Made by a program: the position numbers and the translations under genes. DNA of 64,000 bases from an uncultured Candidatus Saccharibacteria bacterium (lineage in GTDB: Bacteria > Patescibacteriota > Saccharimonadia > Saccharimonadales > Saccharimonadaceae). Of this stretch, positions 41,316-50,280 are shown one piece after another (within the stretch, counting starts at the first letter, position 1; every line of letters starts with the position of its first letter). The notes beneath the pieces were generated by a model that was given only the letters and a program-made list of their open reading frames with translations, searched no databases and was not told the origin of the DNA. The stretch lies in assembly GCA_948614045.1 (NCBI GenBank), contig CAPFSK010000001.1, forward strand, positions 1 through 64,000, in the 5' to 3' direction.

Positions 41316-42776
41316 CTAATAATCGCCTGGCTGCAAACTCTCATACCAGAGCTTCAACTCCTCGGCGAGGTAGCGACAATCATCTTCACTTTTACCATTA
41401 AAAGTCTCCCCTTTGGCGAGTTTCGTATCGATATCTTTCAGTTCAGCGAGAAACTTTGGCGCTTGGCGCTGGAGACGAGCGATGCGATATTCCTCCCACT
41501 GTCGAGTCTCCTCTTCATCGAGGCTGCTCGGAAAATTCTTTGCCTTATAGTGCAAAATCAGCTCAGTCAGCCGGCTGTCGCTGACTTTGGGGCGGAAATT
41601 CCTTAGATCTTCGGCACCATTATTGCGTACCGCCATGCAAGTTAATTTATCACGGTCATCGAGAAAACCATCATAGAGCGCCGATTCAACGTCGACTGCC
41701 GGCGGGAATTCGGGTTTACTGGCGAGAGTTTTCTGCACCCGTTCTGTGAAATCAGGATGTTTTTGCAGACTTTTCAAGTTCTGTTCGACCTGCTCCGGGG
41801 TCAGTTTGATCTTCTGCCAGCCGTCAGCCTTGTCCAGCACACCGAGTGGAGCGACCGCCGGGCAATGATTATACTGCAAAGTCTTCACAATCGGGAAAAA
41901 GTCGCGGTCTTCAGGCTTAATCTTCTGCCCCACCCGCCACTTGCGACCAAATTTTTCCTCATAGCTACCATCCTTTTCCGCAGCTAGCAATTCATCAAGA
42001 TTATAGCGCAAGTCGAAGACTAGGACATTGCCATGACGGGCCTCGGCAATCGGATAAGCGACCGTAGTTTTCTCGCCCTCCGCACTAAAGCGTCCCGACG
42101 CATAAACAAAAGGTTTCGGGTCTTTCAGATTAATCAATTTCTGAACGGCGCGTTTGTTGCGCAGATTATAGAGATAGTTAAAGAGCTGCGGCTGCTTTTG
42201 TTTAATTAATTTTGTAACTTCGATCAGCGCGACGACATCCGCTAGGGCATCATGAGCATGTTCGTGCGAGATACCGTTACATTTCGTAATCAGTTCAAGG
42301 CGGTTCGTCGAAACGCCGTCAGCATTCACTGGCCATTCGATGCCCTCGGGCCGCAGAGCGCGCGTCAACCGCACTACATCAAGCAGGTCCCAGCGACTGC
42401 GGCCGTCGCGCCATTGCCATTCATAAGCGTCATAAAAGTTGCGCCAGAGAGCGTTGCGAATAAACTCATCGTCAAAGCGCACTGAATTGTACCCCATAAT
42501 CGTCGTACCAGGAGTGGCAACTTCTTCTATCATAAAACGGCAAAATTCGCGCTCGGAGATGCCGTCCTGCTTCGTAGACTGCGGGGTGATGCCGGTCACC
42601 ATAATCGCCTGCGGGCTAGGCAAGGTATCGTCAGCCAGTTCAATCAGCAGATTCGTTGGCTCACCGAGTGGGCGGAAATTCAAGTCAGTGCGCTGGCCAG
42701 CGAACTGCATAATCCGGTCGGTTCGAGAGTTCAATCCCGAAGTTTCCAAATCGTAGAAATAAAAACTCTCGCGCAT
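41316..42776 (-). CDS. sbcB: Exodeoxyribonuclease I
   Basis: 486 aa. DEDD exonuclease motifs FYFYDLETSGLN, MGYNSVRFDDEFIRNALWR, and HAHDALADVVALIEV, followed by the ExoI SH3-like and C-terminal regions (FVYASGRFSAEGEKTT). Degrades single-stranded DNA 3' to 5' in recombination and mismatch repair. TACAAT six bases before the ATG suggests a leaderless transcript. Confidence 0.93.
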   Translation of the reverse strand: MRESFYFYDLETSGLNSRTDRIMQFAGQRTDLNFRPLGEPTNLLIELADDTLPSPQAIMVTGITPQSTKQDGISEREFCRFMIEEVATPGTTIMGYNSVRFDDEFIRNALWRNFYDAYEWQWRDGRSRWDLLDVVRLTRALRPEGIEWPVNADGVSTNRLELITKCNGISHEHAHDALADVVALIEVTKLIKQKQPQLFNYLYNLRNKRAVQKLINLKDPKPFVYASGRFSAEGEKTTVAYPIAEARHGNVLVFDLRYNLDELLAAEKDGSYEEKFGRKWRVGQKIKPEDRDFFPIVKTLQYNHCPAVAPLGVLDKADGWQKIKLTPEQVEQNLKSLQKHPDFTERVQKTLASKPEFPPAVDVESALYDGFLDDRDKLTCMAVRNNGAEDLRNFRPKVSDSRLTELILHYKAKNFPSSLDEEETRQWEEYRIARLQRQAPKFLAELKDIDTKLAKGETFNGKSEDDCRYLAEELKLWYESLQPGDY

Positions 42777-42902
42777 AACCTTATTGTAGCATTTTGGGTG
42801 ATTTTGCGCGAGTACAAGAGAAGATTTTGAACAAAGAAAACTCCCGTCACCGATATTCTGGTGGCGGGAATTGAAAGAACGAAAAGAAAGATAAGAATAT
42901 AC

Positions 42903-43673
42903 CTAAGCGTGACAGACGACCTGCTCACTATAACGCGCATAGCGGGCATGGACCCTACCCTGATGCATACAGAGACTGAGGCGGACATGATTGTCGAGCG
43001 CCGCGCTATGAGCTAAATCTGGATGTGCATTCAGGAATTCCCGAAACATGGCGCGCTCAACATCAGAATCCGCTGTCGCCAAGACTTCTTCGACAATCGT
43101 CGCGACAATTTCTGACTCAGTGGGCTTCTTAGCCTCTTGAATGTCAACGATGCTGCCTACAGAGCTCTCGGCCTGTTCCGAATTCGTCACGATAGTAGGT
43201 TCTGCGGACATCGCTGCAGCAACTACAGATTCTTGCGTCGCTAATACATTATTAGCGACTCCGAGAGTCTCGGAAACAGAATCTTTGGTAACAATTACGC
43301 CAGTAGCCATCCTATTGTCAATCGACCTCGTGTTGTTATCCGGAAACGGAATAATTTTGCCCTCCTTATGGTAAACCGGAGGAAGGACTGGGGTAGCTGT
43401 CACCTTGTCCTGCTGGCGTTTTTCCTGAGCATCAGCAGCCTGTTGTGCTTTAGTGACGAACCATTGATACATGTGTCGCACCGTGTACGGGTCATCAGTG
43501 CCAATCTCGTCAGCAACAACCGCCATCATAACGCTCTTTGCGTCAATTTCGTGACAAACCTGCCCGTCGGCGCGAACGTATGCGGTAGCCGGTACGAGAT
43601 AGGTCCCTCTATCAGTCTTTACCGGCGTACCCAGGCGCTTAGCCTGGATCCTTTTTCTCAGATTACGCAGCAT
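42903..43673 (-). CDS. Hypothetical protein
   Basis: 256 aa from the ATG at 43673 (GAAGGAGGGG). Basic N-terminus (LRNLRKRIQAKRLG), then a compact domain with RGTYLVPATAYVRADGQVCHEIDAKS, a low-complexity middle, and a helical C-terminus (FREFLNAHPDLAHSAALDNHVRLSLCMHQGRVHARYARY). Not recognised. Own promoter upstream. Confidence 0.6.
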   Translation of the reverse strand: MLRNLRKRIQAKRLGTPVKTDRGTYLVPATAYVRADGQVCHEIDAKSVMMAVVADEIGTDDPYTVRHMYQWFVTKAQQAADAQEKRQQDKVTATPVLPPVYHKEGKIIPFPDNNTRSIDNRMATGVIVTKDSVSETLGVANNVLATQESVVAAAMSAEPTIVTNSEQAESSVGSIVDIQEAKKPTESEIVATIVEEVLATADSDVERAMFREFLNAHPDLAHSAALDNHVRLSLCMHQGRVHARYARYSEQVVCHA

Positions 43674-43747
43674 AAAACCCCTCCTTCCTCTGCGTAAAAA
43701 CATCAATGTGCTACTATGGACTGCTTCTTTCGATAGTCCATACTTCT

Positions 43748-43776
43748 ATTGTAGCACAGATAGTCGATTTTGTCAA
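43748..43776 (-). promoter_or_regulatory. Promoter of the 42903-43673 gene
   Basis: TTGACA, 17-bp spacer, TACAAT on the minus strand. The leader starts with a hairpin TATGGACT/AGTCCATA. Confidence 0.7.
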
Positions 43777-43820
43777 TATATAACGAGCCTCACCTCTGTA
43801 TTACTAGGCGTATCATGCGC

Positions 43821-44753
43821 TTACCTTAGCCAATCAATGATTTCAAGCGCAGCATCAACACCGTCGCCGACAGCAGCAGCAACCTGTTTCGTAGCACCAG
43901 ACCGCACGTCGCCAGCGGCATACAATCCCGGAATTTCGGTCGCATGTGCGCTACGCTTGCGACCACCAGTCAAGATGTAGCCCTTGCTATCAACTAGTTC
44001 ATGTTTTTTCGTAACCTCAAACTTAGCGAACCTCATCTCCTTATCGATGATTTTTTCATCTCTAAGACTCTTAAGCCACTTAGTAGCCGGCCTAGTTCCG
44101 ATAAAGACAAAAATATAATCAAACTCATTTAGCATTTCGGCGGTCGGCTCGATATTTTCGCGTACTGTAACGTTTTTTAACTCGCAGACTTTATGTCGTA
44201 AGTATGAATCAGCTTTAATCTTGGAGTGGGAAATTAGCGTCACCTCGCTCGCTATATCTGCGAAATATAATACACCCTGAAAGGCGGAATTGCCACCGCC
44301 GACAACGACAACTTTCTTGTCCTTGGCCAGTACGCCGTCGCAGAGTGCGCAGTATGACACGGGTTTTGTCAGCTCGAGCTTGAGCTGACGTGGCTCCGAG
44401 CCAGTAGCGACCAGTACGGCTTCTGATTCAATCTTCTCGCCGTCAATCGTCAACACAAATCTCTTGTCCTTGTTGCGTATAATTTTCGTACATTCGCCGT
44501 AGACGATTTCGGCGCCGGCGGCTTCAGCCTGCCGGCGCATCACGGCGGCGAGCTCGCGACCAGGGCCGCTAAATCCGGGATAGTTTTCGATTTGGTCAAT
44601 GCGAGCGAGCTCGCCGCCGACCTCGCCGCGCTCGAAGACGCGGACTTTTTTGCCAGCACGCGCAAGATAGAGCGCGGCGGCCAGCGCAGCTGGCCCACCA
44701 CCAATGATGGCCGCACTGAGTACGTTCAATGGTGTCTCGCCGGCCCTCGCCAT
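43821..44753 (-). CDS. trxB: Thioredoxin reductase
   Basis: 310 aa. FAD motif AIIGGGPAALAAALYLARAG, NADPH motif VVVVGGGNSAFQGVL, redox-active Cys pair in SYCALCDG, C-terminal GLYAAGDVRSGATKQVAAAVGDG. Reduces thioredoxin with NADPH. Its ATG abuts the stop of the FKBP gene, so it is the last gene of the pheS-pheT-FKBP-trxB operon. Confidence 0.93.
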   Translation of the reverse strand: MARAGETPLNVLSAAIIGGGPAALAAALYLARAGKKVRVFERGEVGGELARIDQIENYPGFSGPGRELAAVMRRQAEAAGAEIVYGECTKIIRNKDKRFVLTIDGEKIESEAVLVATGSEPRQLKLELTKPVSYCALCDGVLAKDKKVVVVGGGNSAFQGVLYFADIASEVTLISHSKIKADSYLRHKVCELKNVTVRENIEPTAEMLNEFDYIFVFIGTRPATKWLKSLRDEKIIDKEMRFAKFEVTKKHELVDSKGYILTGGRKRSAHATEIPGLYAAGDVRSGATKQVAAAVGDGVDAALEIIDWLR

Positions 44754-45458
44754 TTACAAATTGCTCCCGCCAGCGTAAGCATAGTACAGACGCATATAAA
44801 TATCATCTAACTCTTCATTCAATGCTTTAATCTTCGCATCCGGTTCCATCGCAAAGACAACAAACTTCAACGGGGAGTTCGTACCACCACAGATTTCTTG
44901 CGTGTCGCCATAAGCCAATGCTCCAGACATCGAAATTTGGCGTACACCACCGAGCTTCATGCCAATGACCCCTTGATTCCATCCTTCAATCAGACCAATA
45001 CCAGCATCAAGCGGAGCCTTTAGACTAGTTGGATCTTCATTGTCATTAAATGATGAGTCGAAAATGCTACCGTCAGCACACCAACCGATATAATAAGCTG
45101 CATAGTCAGTGTCACCTTCAGCCAAAGTTCGGCCAGTTCCCTCTTTCAAATCTTTCGTCTCAAGGCCTGCGGCGTTCGCGTTGGCGGAATTATATGACTT
45201 AACTTCAGACTTATATTTCACAAAATCGTCAAAATATTTATCCGATAGCGGTTTTGCCGCGGCTTCAATTTCTTCACTCTTTTGCTGGTATTCCTCGGTC
45301 AGCTCAGCAATCTGCGCTTCGCTACTCGTATCTGAAGAACTGTTGCCGCTCAGAACCACCAGCATATAAGTCAGCACTACTGACCCAAGTAATAACACCG
45401 CCACGATGATGATCGCGACACGCTGTTTCCAGCTAGTTTTCAAAGTTTTTTCTTCCAT
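44754..45458 (-). CDS. Membrane-anchored FKBP-type peptidyl-prolyl isomerase
   Basis: 234 aa. N-terminal signal anchor (VAIIIVAVLLLGSVVLTYMLVVL), coiled linker, then an FKBP domain (DLKEGTGRTLAEGDTDYAAYYIGW, GSIFDSSF, GWNQGVIGMKLGGVRQISM, SPLKFVVFAMEP). Acts outside the membrane on protein folding. Behind AGGAGG, 9 nt after pheT. Confidence 0.88.
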   Translation of the reverse strand: MEEKTLKTSWKQRVAIIIVAVLLLGSVVLTYMLVVLSGNSSSDTSSEAQIAELTEEYQQKSEEIEAAAKPLSDKYFDDFVKYKSEVKSYNSANANAAGLETKDLKEGTGRTLAEGDTDYAAYYIGWCADGSIFDSSFNDNEDPTSLKAPLDAGIGLIEGWNQGVIGMKLGGVRQISMSGALAYGDTQEICGGTNSPLKFVVFAMEPDAKIKALNEELDDIYMRLYYAYAGGSNL

Positions 45459-45467
45459 TTGCCTCCT

Positions 45468-48014
45468 TTATACAATTTCTGCGCCGATTCCGGCCACCTC
45501 CACAGCTATATTTTTCATTATAGCAGAGATTTCATCGGAATTCAAAGTACGAGTAGGATCGGAGAACTTAATATGGAAGCTCAGGTTCTTCGTCTCAGAC
45601 CCTTCGGGCTGATAAATCGACACCGGTTCGACCGCATAATACATACCGCTCTTGCTTAGGTAATTATCAATGGCATTCAACGCACGCCCAAATGGCATGT
45701 CGCCAGCAACTCTCAGAGTCAAATCACGTTCGACTGACGGGAACTTGGAAATTTTGACGTCGGTCTTGACTTCACGCGGAGCGCCAACGACTTTCTCAAG
45801 GTTGAGTTCGAGCGTAGATACCGTCGGCTCAAGTTTGAACTTGCGTAAAACACTAGTTTTTACTTCGCCGAACGAGCCTACTACCACATCATCAATCAAA
45901 AGTTCGGCAGATCGCTTCGGCTCAAGATACGGGTGCGCCTCGGCAGATTCAGCCGATAAAGCGCGATACTCGACAGCAATCTTCAGTTCGCGGAACATTG
46001 CTAAAATCTCCGCTTTGAGTTGATAAAAGTCTCCGAGACTAACGATGCCAAGATGCGTCTTCATCTCTGGGACTTGCTCGCAATTTAATCCGCCCGATTT
46101 ACGCGTAACCTGATTCAATTCATAAAGTGTAAAATCACGATGTCCAGCCTTGAGGTTTTCGCGGACTTTATCAAGTAGACTAGGTACAATTTCACTACGG
46201 AAACATTGTAGCTCAGGGGAAATTGAGTTAACAATCTCGTAACAATCGTCAGGATTTTTGCCGACTTTCGAGACCAAATCGCGACTGACAAATGAATAAG
46301 TCAGCAACTCATGCATTTCAAGACGCTCGGAGAGAATTCGACGTAGCTCCTGCTTCAATTTTACCATAGGGTCAATTTCTGGCTCGATAAACGGCTTCTC
46401 CGGTAGGCTAAGCTCGATATTATCGTAACCCAACAGACGACCAACTTCCTCGATGATATCTTCTTTGATGTGGATATCGGTACGCCAGGCTGGAGAAGTC
46501 ACCTTCAAGACAGCGCCGTCAGTACAGCTCCGTCTGAGGGGCGCGTCGTCAGCGCCTGCCGTCGCAGGGCTGACGCGCTCTTCCTCCTCGTGAGTCCGGA
46601 TCCCCTCAGACGGAGCCGCACCTGACGGCTCCACCTCAAATCCGACATTCTCCAGAGTATTAACAATCTCTTCTACGCCATACTCCGTACCTAGTAACCC
46701 ATTGATTTCATCTGTTGTGATTTTTACAACACTTTCCTTTTCCTTCCCCGGATAATCGTCGGCAACCGCCGCGACTTCGACACCAAGTCGCTTCACTGCT
46801 TCTGCTAATACCGGCATCGTCATAGCCGCCGGCTGCCCTTTTGTAAAGCGCGTAATCGCTTCGGAGAAAATGCCGTGCGACATCTGGGTTTTGCGTAGGT
46901 TATAGAGCGAGAAAGTAGCGCTCTCGAGGACAACGCGCTTAGTGCTTGGGTCAATTTCGGTATTTTTGCCACCCATGGCACCAGCCATAGCAACAGGAAC
47001 ATTGTTTGAAGTAATCAAAATGTCATCCGCCGTACACTGGACAACTTTACCATCCAGCAACTGCAATTCTTCACCTGCTTTCGCACTACGCACGACAATC
47101 TCGGGCCGATCCGTACCACCGACTGCAACTAGCTTATCATAATCAAAAGCGTGTAACGGCTGGCCGGTCTCGAGCATGAGAATATTCGTCAAATCCACCA
47201 TTGGGTCAATCGAGCGCATACCGGCCTTAGCAAGAAATACGGCGTCAAGCGTCAGGTATTTGCTAGGCTGATTATCTGGTAAATCAAAAATCACACAGCT
47301 ATAGCGCGGGCAAAGTTTGCCGTCGGTAATTTTTACTTTAACTTCGGCCGTGCGACTTGATTCAATCTTAGCGTCAAGATTCTGAAAAACTTCCGGTTCT
47401 ATAAACTTCTCACCCAAAATGCCAGCGACTTCGCGCGCAAAGCCGATGAGACCAAAACAGTCGGGGCGGTGAGTCAGCGACTTATTCTCGACATCGAGGA
47501 TTAAGTCATTCAAATCAAAGACCTCAGCAAAGCTATCACCCGGCTCGGCCATCTTCGGATCAATCTCAGCGATTGACTTATGCTCATTATCAAAGCCCAG
47601 TTCATCCGCTCCAGCGAGCATACCGTAAGATTCGTAGCCCCGTAATTTGCGCACGCTAAGTTTAAAATTCTCATTACCGTAGGTCTCGGGTACAATACTA
47701 CCCGGGGCAATCCAAACAGCAAGCATGCCAGCATGAACATTAGGCGCGCCGCAAACTACTTGGATGAGGCCATTATCACCTTTTAGGTCTTCCCTGGCAG
47801 CGCCGGCATCAATCTGACAGAGATGTAAATGGGTCTCAGGAATTGACTCGCAGCTAATAACTTTTGCGATGTAAACTCCCTGATACATCGGCGACCAATC
47901 GATTACCTCCTCGACCTCAACCAATCTCGAGCCAATGCGCTCAATCAACTCCTGATCAGAAACTCCATCGGGGATTTTGACATAACTTTTGATTTTATTA
48001 AGCGAAATACGCAT
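45468..48014 (-). CDS. pheT: Phenylalanyl-tRNA synthetase beta subunit (with in-frame palindromic insert)
   Basis: 848 aa. EMAP/tRNA-binding-like N-terminus (SPMYQGVYIAKVISCESIPE), B3/B4 (NKSLTHRPDCFGLIGFAREV; DLTNILMLETGQPLHAFDYDK), B5 and core, and a C-terminal FDX-ACB domain (KISKFPSVERDLTLRVAGD). Residues ~461-501 (GAAPSEGIRTHEEEERVSPA...RRSCTDGA) are extra and are encoded by palindromic element 3. Works as an alpha2beta2 enzyme with PheS; the genes overlap by 1 bp. Confidence 0.95.
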   Translation of the reverse strand: MRISLNKIKSYVKIPDGVSDQELIERIGSRLVEVEEVIDWSPMYQGVYIAKVISCESIPETHLHLCQIDAGAAREDLKGDNGLIQVVCGAPNVHAGMLAVWIAPGSIVPETYGNENFKLSVRKLRGYESYGMLAGADELGFDNEHKSIAEIDPKMAEPGDSFAEVFDLNDLILDVENKSLTHRPDCFGLIGFAREVAGILGEKFIEPEVFQNLDAKIESSRTAEVKVKITDGKLCPRYSCVIFDLPDNQPSKYLTLDAVFLAKAGMRSIDPMVDLTNILMLETGQPLHAFDYDKLVAVGGTDRPEIVVRSAKAGEELQLLDGKVVQCTADDILITSNNVPVAMAGAMGGKNTEIDPSTKRVVLESATFSLYNLRKTQMSHGIFSEAITRFTKGQPAAMTMPVLAEAVKRLGVEVAAVADDYPGKEKESVVKITTDEINGLLGTEYGVEEIVNTLENVGFEVEPSGAAPSEGIRTHEEEERVSPATAGADDAPLRRSCTDGAVLKVTSPAWRTDIHIKEDIIEEVGRLLGYDNIELSLPEKPFIEPEIDPMVKLKQELRRILSERLEMHELLTYSFVSRDLVSKVGKNPDDCYEIVNSISPELQCFRSEIVPSLLDKVRENLKAGHRDFTLYELNQVTRKSGGLNCEQVPEMKTHLGIVSLGDFYQLKAEILAMFRELKIAVEYRALSAESAEAHPYLEPKRSAELLIDDVVVGSFGEVKTSVLRKFKLEPTVSTLELNLEKVVGAPREVKTDVKISKFPSVERDLTLRVAGDMPFGRALNAIDNYLSKSGMYYAVEPVSIYQPEGSETKNLSFHIKFSDPTRTLNSDEISAIMKNIAVEVAGIGAEIV
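46513..46631. repeat. Palindromic element 3, inside pheT
   Basis: Arms GCTCCGTCTGAGGGG (46527-46541) and CCCCTCAGACGGAGC (46602-46616) are exact complements. Outside them GCCGTCAG/CTGACGGC extends the stem. Inside, CGTCAGC/GCTGACG flanks CCTGC-CGTC-GCAGG (46555-46568). The insert keeps the reading frame. Confidence 0.8.
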
Positions 48015-48961
48015 TAAAATTCCTCCAAGAAATCAAGTTTACCAGACTCAAAGTAGCGAACGTCACTCAAGCCGTATTTCAACATGGCTAGGCGGTCGAT
48101 TCCACCACCCCAAGCAAAACCATGATAAATTTCAGGGTCGATACCGGCCATTTTAAGAACGTTAGGATGAATCATGCCACAACCAAGCATTTCGAGCCAA
48201 TCACCACCCTTGCCGCCGAGGCTAGCTGGCTTCTCAATGAGCAGCTCCGCCGACGGTTCGGTAAATGGAAAATACCCAGGCTGAGTCTTAATCTTAAGTT
48301 TTTGGCCATAATAAATTTCAAAAAAGTGTTTCAACACACCAAACATCTGTCCCATGGTCGCAGTTTTGGAGACAAAAACTCCTTCGCACTGATAAAACGT
48401 ATGTTCGTGAGTTGCGTCGACATCTTCGTTACGGAAGACGCGGCCGGGGACAGCGACGGCAATTTCGCCGCCCTCATCAAGTTTATGCTTATATTTCTTC
48501 AGGGCGCGGTGTTGCATAGTAGAAGTATGAGCAGGAGGGATAAAACCCTCAGCAGTGCGAAAGGTATCATAGCCATCACGAGCAGGATGCTCAGGCGGGA
48601 AATTAAGACTTTCAAACATGTGATATTCGTCATCAAGCTGGCGCGATTCGACCACGTCGAAGCCCATACTAGAGTAGACTTCAATCACACGATCAAGTTC
48701 GGCCATTAGAGGATGAATCGTGCCACGTTTAACTACAGGAAGAGGTTCGTTCGGAGCGCTCGGTGCAGAAATATCTAGGGCTTCGACATTCGCACTCTCC
48801 GCTTCGGATTCGGCGGCGGCAATCTGTGCCATAATTGCCTGTTTTTTAGCATTCATTGTGCGACCAAACTCGCCACGCTCTGCGGGCGGCAAGGTCTTAA
48901 TTTTGGCATATTCGCTATTCAGCTCCTTGAGCTCAAGCTTCAATTTCTCCACATCTGACAT
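48014..48961 (-). CDS. pheS: Phenylalanyl-tRNA synthetase alpha subunit
   Basis: 315 aa from the ATG at 48961. Coiled-coil N-terminus (KLKLELKELNSEYAKIKTLP), then class II motifs: HPLMAELDRVIEVYSSMGFD, ARDGYDTFRTAEG, RVFRNEDVDATHEHTFYQCEG, GYFPFTEPSAELLI and FAWGGGIDRLAMLKYGLSDVR. TATAAT sits 7 nt before this ATG, so a longer frame upstream is not used and the mRNA is probably leaderless. Confidence 0.95.
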   Translation of the reverse strand: MSDVEKLKLELKELNSEYAKIKTLPPAERGEFGRTMNAKKQAIMAQIAAAESEAESANVEALDISAPSAPNEPLPVVKRGTIHPLMAELDRVIEVYSSMGFDVVESRQLDDEYHMFESLNFPPEHPARDGYDTFRTAEGFIPPAHTSTMQHRALKKYKHKLDEGGEIAVAVPGRVFRNEDVDATHEHTFYQCEGVFVSKTATMGQMFGVLKHFFEIYYGQKLKIKTQPGYFPFTEPSAELLIEKPASLGGKGGDWLEMLGCGMIHPNVLKMAGIDPEIYHGFAWGGGIDRLAMLKYGLSDVRYFESGKLDFLEEF

Positions 48962-48990
48962 ACTATATATTATAGCATGTTTACGAGAGA

Positions 48991-49209
48991 TTAGATAAAG
49001 AGAATACAAATAAGTGAAATAATCGCCAGGACGATAAGTACGATCCAAACCCAAGTGAACCTACCAGTCTTCCGTGTTTCCGTCTCGTAGTCCGAAGAGT
49101 CGTCATTATCGCGGTCGATACTCTGCTGGGTGCGAGTACGCAAATCAGAGGTAATCCTACGGTTCAATTCTGACTTTTCCTCTAGATCCTTCGATACCAT
49201 GATGCCCAT
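48991..49209 (-). CDS. Small C-tail-anchored membrane protein
   Basis: 72 aa from the ATG at 49209 (AAAGGAGG). Charged N-terminal region (KDLEEKSELNRRITSDLRTR) and a C-terminal helix (FTWVWIVLIVLAIISLICIL). Unknown function; upstream of and convergent with nothing else, so probably a single-gene unit. Confidence 0.5.
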   Translation of the reverse strand: MGIMVSKDLEEKSELNRRITSDLRTRTQQSIDRDNDDSSDYETETRKTGRFTWVWIVLIVLAIISLICILFI

Positions 49210-49279
49210 CACACCTCCTTTTGAATTCATTACTTTTGACTTCGTGACTATAATTGTAACACACATGCCCAACGTGTGC

Positions 49280-49285
49280 TATAAT
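49280..49285 (+). promoter_or_regulatory. Extended -10 of the aquaporin gene
   Basis: TGCTATAAT with a ~25-nt leader carrying AAGGAGG before the ATG at 49316. Confidence 0.6.
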
Positions 49286-49315
49286 TGAAGGAATATTAGT
49301 GTTAAGGAGGTTATA

Positions 49316-50218
49316 ATGGCAAATCAAAAGCCAAAGAAGACTACCAAAAAGTCTACAACCAAACCAGAGACCAAGAAAGAAGCGACCGTAGTAGCGCCAG
49401 CAGTCCAGACCGCCAGCGCCAATGAACCTTCGCTAAAGGGTTTCTTCGCTCGCAAGTGCGACAAAAACGAGAATGTATTAACGATTTTTAAGTCCCCACG
49501 TATTTGGGGTGCTTTGCTCGGCGAGCTTGTTGGTACGATGTTTTTCATGATGTTAATGCTAACACTGGGCGTACAACCGCTATACTTCGTCTTAGCGATG
49601 GTTGGCGTTTATGTTGCGATTGTCGGTCTGTCAGGCGCAAACCTAAACCCGTTAGTTACCGTTGGTATGATGGCAAGCAGGCGGATGTCAGCAATTCGTG
49701 GCGTATTATACATCTTGGCTCAAGTGCTTGGCGCCTGGATTGGTTTGATTATTGTTAATGCGTTCCGTCTTGGTAGCGAGACGAGCTTTGAGCTTCCAAT
49801 GATGGCCGAGATTAGCGGTGAAACTTTCTGGTCAGTAGCATTGGTCGAGTTGCTTGGTGCAGTGATTATTGCATTCATGTTTGCTCGTGCTTTGAAATAT
49901 GCGCGTAAGAGCCCAGTGACGTTTGCAATCACGGTCACAAGTGGCATCACTTTGGCGATCATCCTTGGTATTGTAATTGCGCAGAATTTCTTTGCTGTAC
50001 AGGATAGCTTCATCTTCAACCCAGCTGCGGCTTTGATGTATCAGATTCTCCCAACAACTGCCGATGGTATTGGTGAGTTAATGGGAATGGCTGGCCTAGC
50101 CTTGGCGGCATATATCGTCGTACCGATGATTGGTGGTGTACTTGGTTTCTGGCTGTCAGATTTGTCGGGCAAGTTGGCTGGTTGTGGCTATAGCTGCAAC
50201 GATTACGACGAAGAATAG
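49316..50218 (+). CDS. Aquaporin/MIP family channel
   Basis: 300 aa with a Lys/Thr-rich cytoplasmic N-terminus of ~55 residues. Six membrane helices and two half-helices carrying GANLNPLVT (first NPA box, here NPL) and FNPAAAL (second). WGALLGELVGTMFFMMLML matches helix 1. Allows passage of water or small neutral solutes. The altered first box may change selectivity. Ends in a Cys-containing acidic tail. Confidence 0.85.
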   Translation: MANQKPKKTTKKSTTKPETKKEATVVAPAVQTASANEPSLKGFFARKCDKNENVLTIFKSPRIWGALLGELVGTMFFMMLMLTLGVQPLYFVLAMVGVYVAIVGLSGANLNPLVTVGMMASRRMSAIRGVLYILAQVLGAWIGLIIVNAFRLGSETSFELPMMAEISGETFWSVALVELLGAVIIAFMFARALKYARKSPVTFAITVTSGITLAIILGIVIAQNFFAVQDSFIFNPAAALMYQILPTTADGIGELMGMAGLALAAYIVVPMIGGVLGFWLSDLSGKLAGCGYSCNDYDEE

Positions 50219-50238
50219 AACTTATCGTAAACAGCTTG

Positions 50239-50274
50239 AAAGGCGTCCATATGGACGCCTTTTTGTGCTATAAT
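50239..50274 (+). terminator. Terminator overlapping the next promoter
   Basis: AAAGGCGTCCAT/ATGGACGCCTTT plus TTG ends the aquaporin gene. TGCTATAAT (TATAAT 50269-50274) follows at once and drives the next gene. Confidence 0.8.
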
Positions 50275-50280
50275 GTTGTT

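Noticed and set aside
49316..50218. FNT/formate channel for the 49316 gene
   Set aside because: Two NPA-type boxes in repeated halves fit the aquaporin fold better.
50236..50280. N-terminal extension of the LtaS-like protein
   Set aside because: The extra codons lie inside a terminator hairpin and a -10 box; the ATG at 50281 has the spacing used by other leaderless genes.
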